Origin: Dehalococcoidales bacterium
Lineage (GTDB): Bacteria > Chloroflexota > Dehalococcoidia > Dehalococcoidales > UBA5627
Length of the DNA: 6,142 nucleotides
Reading direction: 5' to 3'
Assembly: GCA_012520835.1 (NCBI GenBank)
Contig: JAAYNN010000179.1
Location: 1 to 6,142, forward strand
Shown here: positions 3,935-6,142 of the stretch, piece by piece
How positions within the stretch are numbered: position 1 is the first letter of the stretch
Layout: every line of letters begins with the position of its first letter
Translations under genes and position numbers: made by a program
Notes under the pieces: model-generated
What the model saw: the letters and a program-made list of their open reading frames with translations, nothing else
Told to the model about the DNA's origin: nothing
Databases searched by the model: none

Positions 3935-6142
3935 GTTTACCGAACAGGCACAGGAAGCATTGAATGATTCCCAGCGGCTCGTCCGCCAATTGAAGCACAG
4001 CCAGTGGGACGTCGAGCACATCCTTTTAGCACTGCTGCAGCAGGAAAAAGGGCTGGTCGGCGAAATACTGAAAGAATTAAAAATAAATGCGGAAGACCTG
4101 AAGGAAAAGGTTTCAAATGCCTTAAAGAAAACCCCGCAAATCAGCTACGAAACACCCCAGATATATGTTACGCCGCGCGTGGCAAAGCTGCTCGAAACAG
4201 CGGAGGAAGAGGCTAACAGGCTGAAGGACGAATTCATCGGCACGGAGCACCTCTTGATAGCTATAAGCCGCGAGCAGAAGGGGGCGGTTGCCAGCATATT
4301 CGAAAGCAGCGGATTGGACCAGGAAAAGATATACGGCGCGCTGCAAAAAATCAGGGGCGGGCATCGTGTTACCGACGCCCGCGCGGAGAGCAAATACCGT
4401 TCGCTGGCTAAATACGGGCGCGACCTGACCGAAATGGCAAAGCGCGGCAAACTCGACCCGGTTATCGGGCGCGACGGTGAAATCAAGCGCGTCATGCAAA
4501 TCCTGACACGCCGCACCAAGAACAACCCGGTCATCGTGGGAGAAGCCGGCGTCGGCAAGACCGCCATCGCCGAAGGCGTTGCTTTAAAGATTGCGGCAGA
4601 CGATGTTCCCACATCCCTCAGAAACCGCAAGGTGATTTCGCTGGATATGGGCTCGCTGGTGGCCGGCAGCAAGTTCCGCGGCGAGTTCGAGGAGAGGCTG
4701 AAGGCGGTCATGGACGAGGTGCGCGATGCGCAGGGCGAAATTATCCTCTTTATAGACGAAATACACACCGTTGTGGGGGCGGGGGCTACCGAAGGCTCGC
4801 TGGATGCCAGCAATATGCTGAAGCCGGCGCTGGCGCACGGTGAACTGCAGTGCATCGGTGCTACCACTATGGACGAATACCGCAAATTTATCGAAAAGGA
4901 TAAGGCGCTGGAGAGACGGCTGCAGCCGGTGTACGTGGAAGAACCGGACGCCGAAGCTACGCTGGAAATTCTGCGCGGACTGCGCCCCAGATATGAAGCC
5001 CATCACAAGATTAAAATCAGCGATGAGGCGCTGGAGGCGGCAGTGCGCCTCAGCCAGCGCTATATTGCCGACCGGCATATGCCTGATAAAGCTATTGACC
5101 TGATAGACGAGGCCGCCGCCAAGCTGAAACTGGAGACCGAAAGCGCACCCCCGGAGGTTAAAGCGTTGGAAAAGAGGCTTAACGAAATAACCGACGAGGA
5201 AGAAGCGGCTTCACAGCGGCAGGACTACGAAAAAGCAGCGCAACTGAAAGCAGAAAGACTGAGGCTGGATGCGGAATACATTGCCGCCAAGAGCGACTGG
5301 CTGAAGAAGCACAATATCGGTGAAGTGGTCGGCGAAACGGATATCGCCAACCTAGTGGCCAACTGGACAGGCATACCGGTATCCCATATGCTCGAGGGTG
5401 AAGCGGAGAAGCTGATACACATGGAGGAACGCCTGCATGAAAGGCTGGTCAACCAGGAGGAAGCGGTAACCGCCATTTCGGAAGCGGTACGCCGCAGCCG
5501 CGCCGGCCTGAAAAACCCGCGCCGCCCGATTGGCAGCTTTATGTTCTTAGGCCCGACAGGAGTGGGGAAAACAGAGCTGGCAAAGTCGCTGGCCTGGTTC
5601 CTTTTCGGCGATGAAAACGCCATGGTGCGATTGGATATGTCCGAATATCAGGAAAAGCACACCGTGTCGCGCTTAATCGGAGCTCCCCCGGGATATATCG
5701 GATTCGATGAAGGCGGGCAGCTGACCGAACTTGTCAGGAGGCGCCCCTATCGTGTAATATTGCTGGATGAAATCGAAAAAGCACATCCTGAGGTATTCAA
5801 CAGCCTGCTGCAGGTTTTAGATGACGGCAGGTTGACCGACGGGCATGGCAGAACAGTCGATTTCAAGAATACGGTGATAATCATGACCTCCAATGCAGGA
5901 GTAGAGCTGATTAAACGCGGATCAGCTATCGGATTTGCCGTACAGAAGAACACCGAGAAAAGCGATAATAACAGCTACCAGTTGATGAAAGACAAGGTCA
6001 TGAACGAGGTCAAAAAGACCTTCCGTCCTGAATTTCTTAATCGTATCGATGAGATTATCGTCTTCCATGAACTGAGTAAAGAGAACCTTAATAAGGTGGT
6101 CGACCTGATGCTGAAAGACCTGCAGAAAAGGCTGACCGAACA
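3921..6142 (+). CDS. clpC: ClpC-type Hsp100 AAA+ ATPase (3' end beyond the window)
   Basis: Hexameric ATP-driven protein unfoldase of the ClpB/ClpC class; 740 residues are present with no stop, so perhaps 70-100 are missing. An N domain with two Clp_N repeats covers about 1-145. AAA1 has Walker A GEAGVGKT at 207-214, pore loop KFRG at 251-254, Walker B ILFIDE at 275-280 and arginines 332-333. The middle domain is short (about 405-470) with a UVR-like segment, SQRQDYEKAAQLKAERLRL. AAA2 has Walker A GPTGVGKT at 544-551, pore loop GYIG at 591-594, Walker B VILLDE at 612-617 and Arg708 in FLNRID. IGF at 670-672 sits in the loop where ClpC carries its ClpP-docking tripeptide. These features favour ClpC over ClpB, whose middle domain is much longer and which lacks that loop; parts of the N domain and AAA1 look ClpB-like. 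The ATG overlaps hspR by 14 nt, with AAGGA 9 nt upstream, suggesting translational coupling. Confidence 0.93.
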   Translation, partial: MRQDKFTEQAQEALNDSQRLVRQLKHSQWDVEHILLALLQQEKGLVGEILKELKINAEDLKEKVSNALKKTPQISYETPQIYVTPRVAKLLETAEEEANRLKDEFIGTEHLLIAISREQKGAVASIFESSGLDQEKIYGALQKIRGGHRVTDARAESKYRSLAKYGRDLTEMAKRGKLDPVIGRDGEIKRVMQILTRRTKNNPVIVGEAGVGKTAIAEGVALKIAADDVPTSLRNRKVISLDMGSLVAGSKFRGEFEERLKAVMDEVRDAQGEIILFIDEIHTVVGAGATEGSLDASNMLKPALAHGELQCIGATTMDEYRKFIEKDKALERRLQPVYVEEPDAEATLEILRGLRPRYEAHHKIKISDEALEAAVRLSQRYIADRHMPDKAIDLIDEAAAKLKLETESAPPEVKALEKRLNEITDEEEAASQRQDYEKAAQLKAERLRLDAEYIAAKSDWLKKHNIGEVVGETDIANLVANWTGIPVSHMLEGEAEKLIHMEERLHERLVNQEEAVTAISEAVRRSRAGLKNPRRPIGSFMFLGPTGVGKTELAKSLAWFLFGDENAMVRLDMSEYQEKHTVSRLIGAPPGYIGFDEGGQLTELVRRRPYRVILLDEIEKAHPEVFNSLLQVLDDGRLTDGHGRTVDFKNTVIIMTSNAGVELIKRGSAIGFAVQKNTEKSDNNSYQLMKDKVMNEVKKTFRPEFLNRIDEIIVFHELSKENLNKVVDLMLKDLQKRLTE

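Noticed and set aside
4145..4885. Long open frame of 246 codons on the minus strand inside the Clp gene
   Set aside because: It lies antisense to a strongly conserved AAA1 domain, is rich in Ser, Arg and Pro as expected of an antisense reading of GC-rich codons, and has no recognisable domain.

Overview
This is a chromosomal housekeeping and stress-response segment from a bacterium. The coding parts are moderately GC-rich, and the one long intergenic gap is clearly AT-rich. The pairing of a DnaJ-like gene, an HspR-type MerR repressor and a Clp ATPase suggests a lineage that uses HspR rather than HrcA for part of its heat-shock control. From protein flavour alone my best guess is Chloroflexota (Dehalococcoidia-like), at moderate to low confidence. 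No mobile element, CRISPR array, tRNA or rRNA is visible.

The layout is two divergent operons around an AT-rich gap at 2139-2593. The left operon runs on the minus strand. It has pyrG (CTP synthase, complete) and then, 13 nt downstream, a transaldolase gene whose 3' end is cut by the window edge. A strong sigma70-type promoter (TTGACA, 18 bp, TATAAT) lies about 140 nt upstream of pyrG. Both genes serve nucleotide synthesis: transaldolase interconverts pentose-phosphate intermediates that lead to ribose-5-phosphate, and PyrG makes CTP.

The right operon runs on the plus strand: a DnaJ-family co-chaperone, hspR, then a Clp/Hsp100 ATPase that runs off the right edge. It has its own consensus promoter, also with an 18 bp spacer, and a perfect 14 bp palindrome sits inside that promoter. 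This is a plausible operator for autoregulation by HspR. hspR and the Clp gene overlap by 14 nt.

The most interesting points are in the right operon. The J-protein has only two CxxCxGxG motifs (one zinc centre) instead of four. The Hsp100 protein has ClpC-type features: a short middle domain with a UVR-like stretch, and an IGF tripeptide where ClpC proteins dock onto ClpP. HspR is better known for controlling the disaggregase ClpB. The operon may therefore couple a J-protein to a degradative unfoldase rather than to a pure disaggregase. This is an inference from motifs and needs structural and phylogenetic checks. I see no wholly unknown system here.
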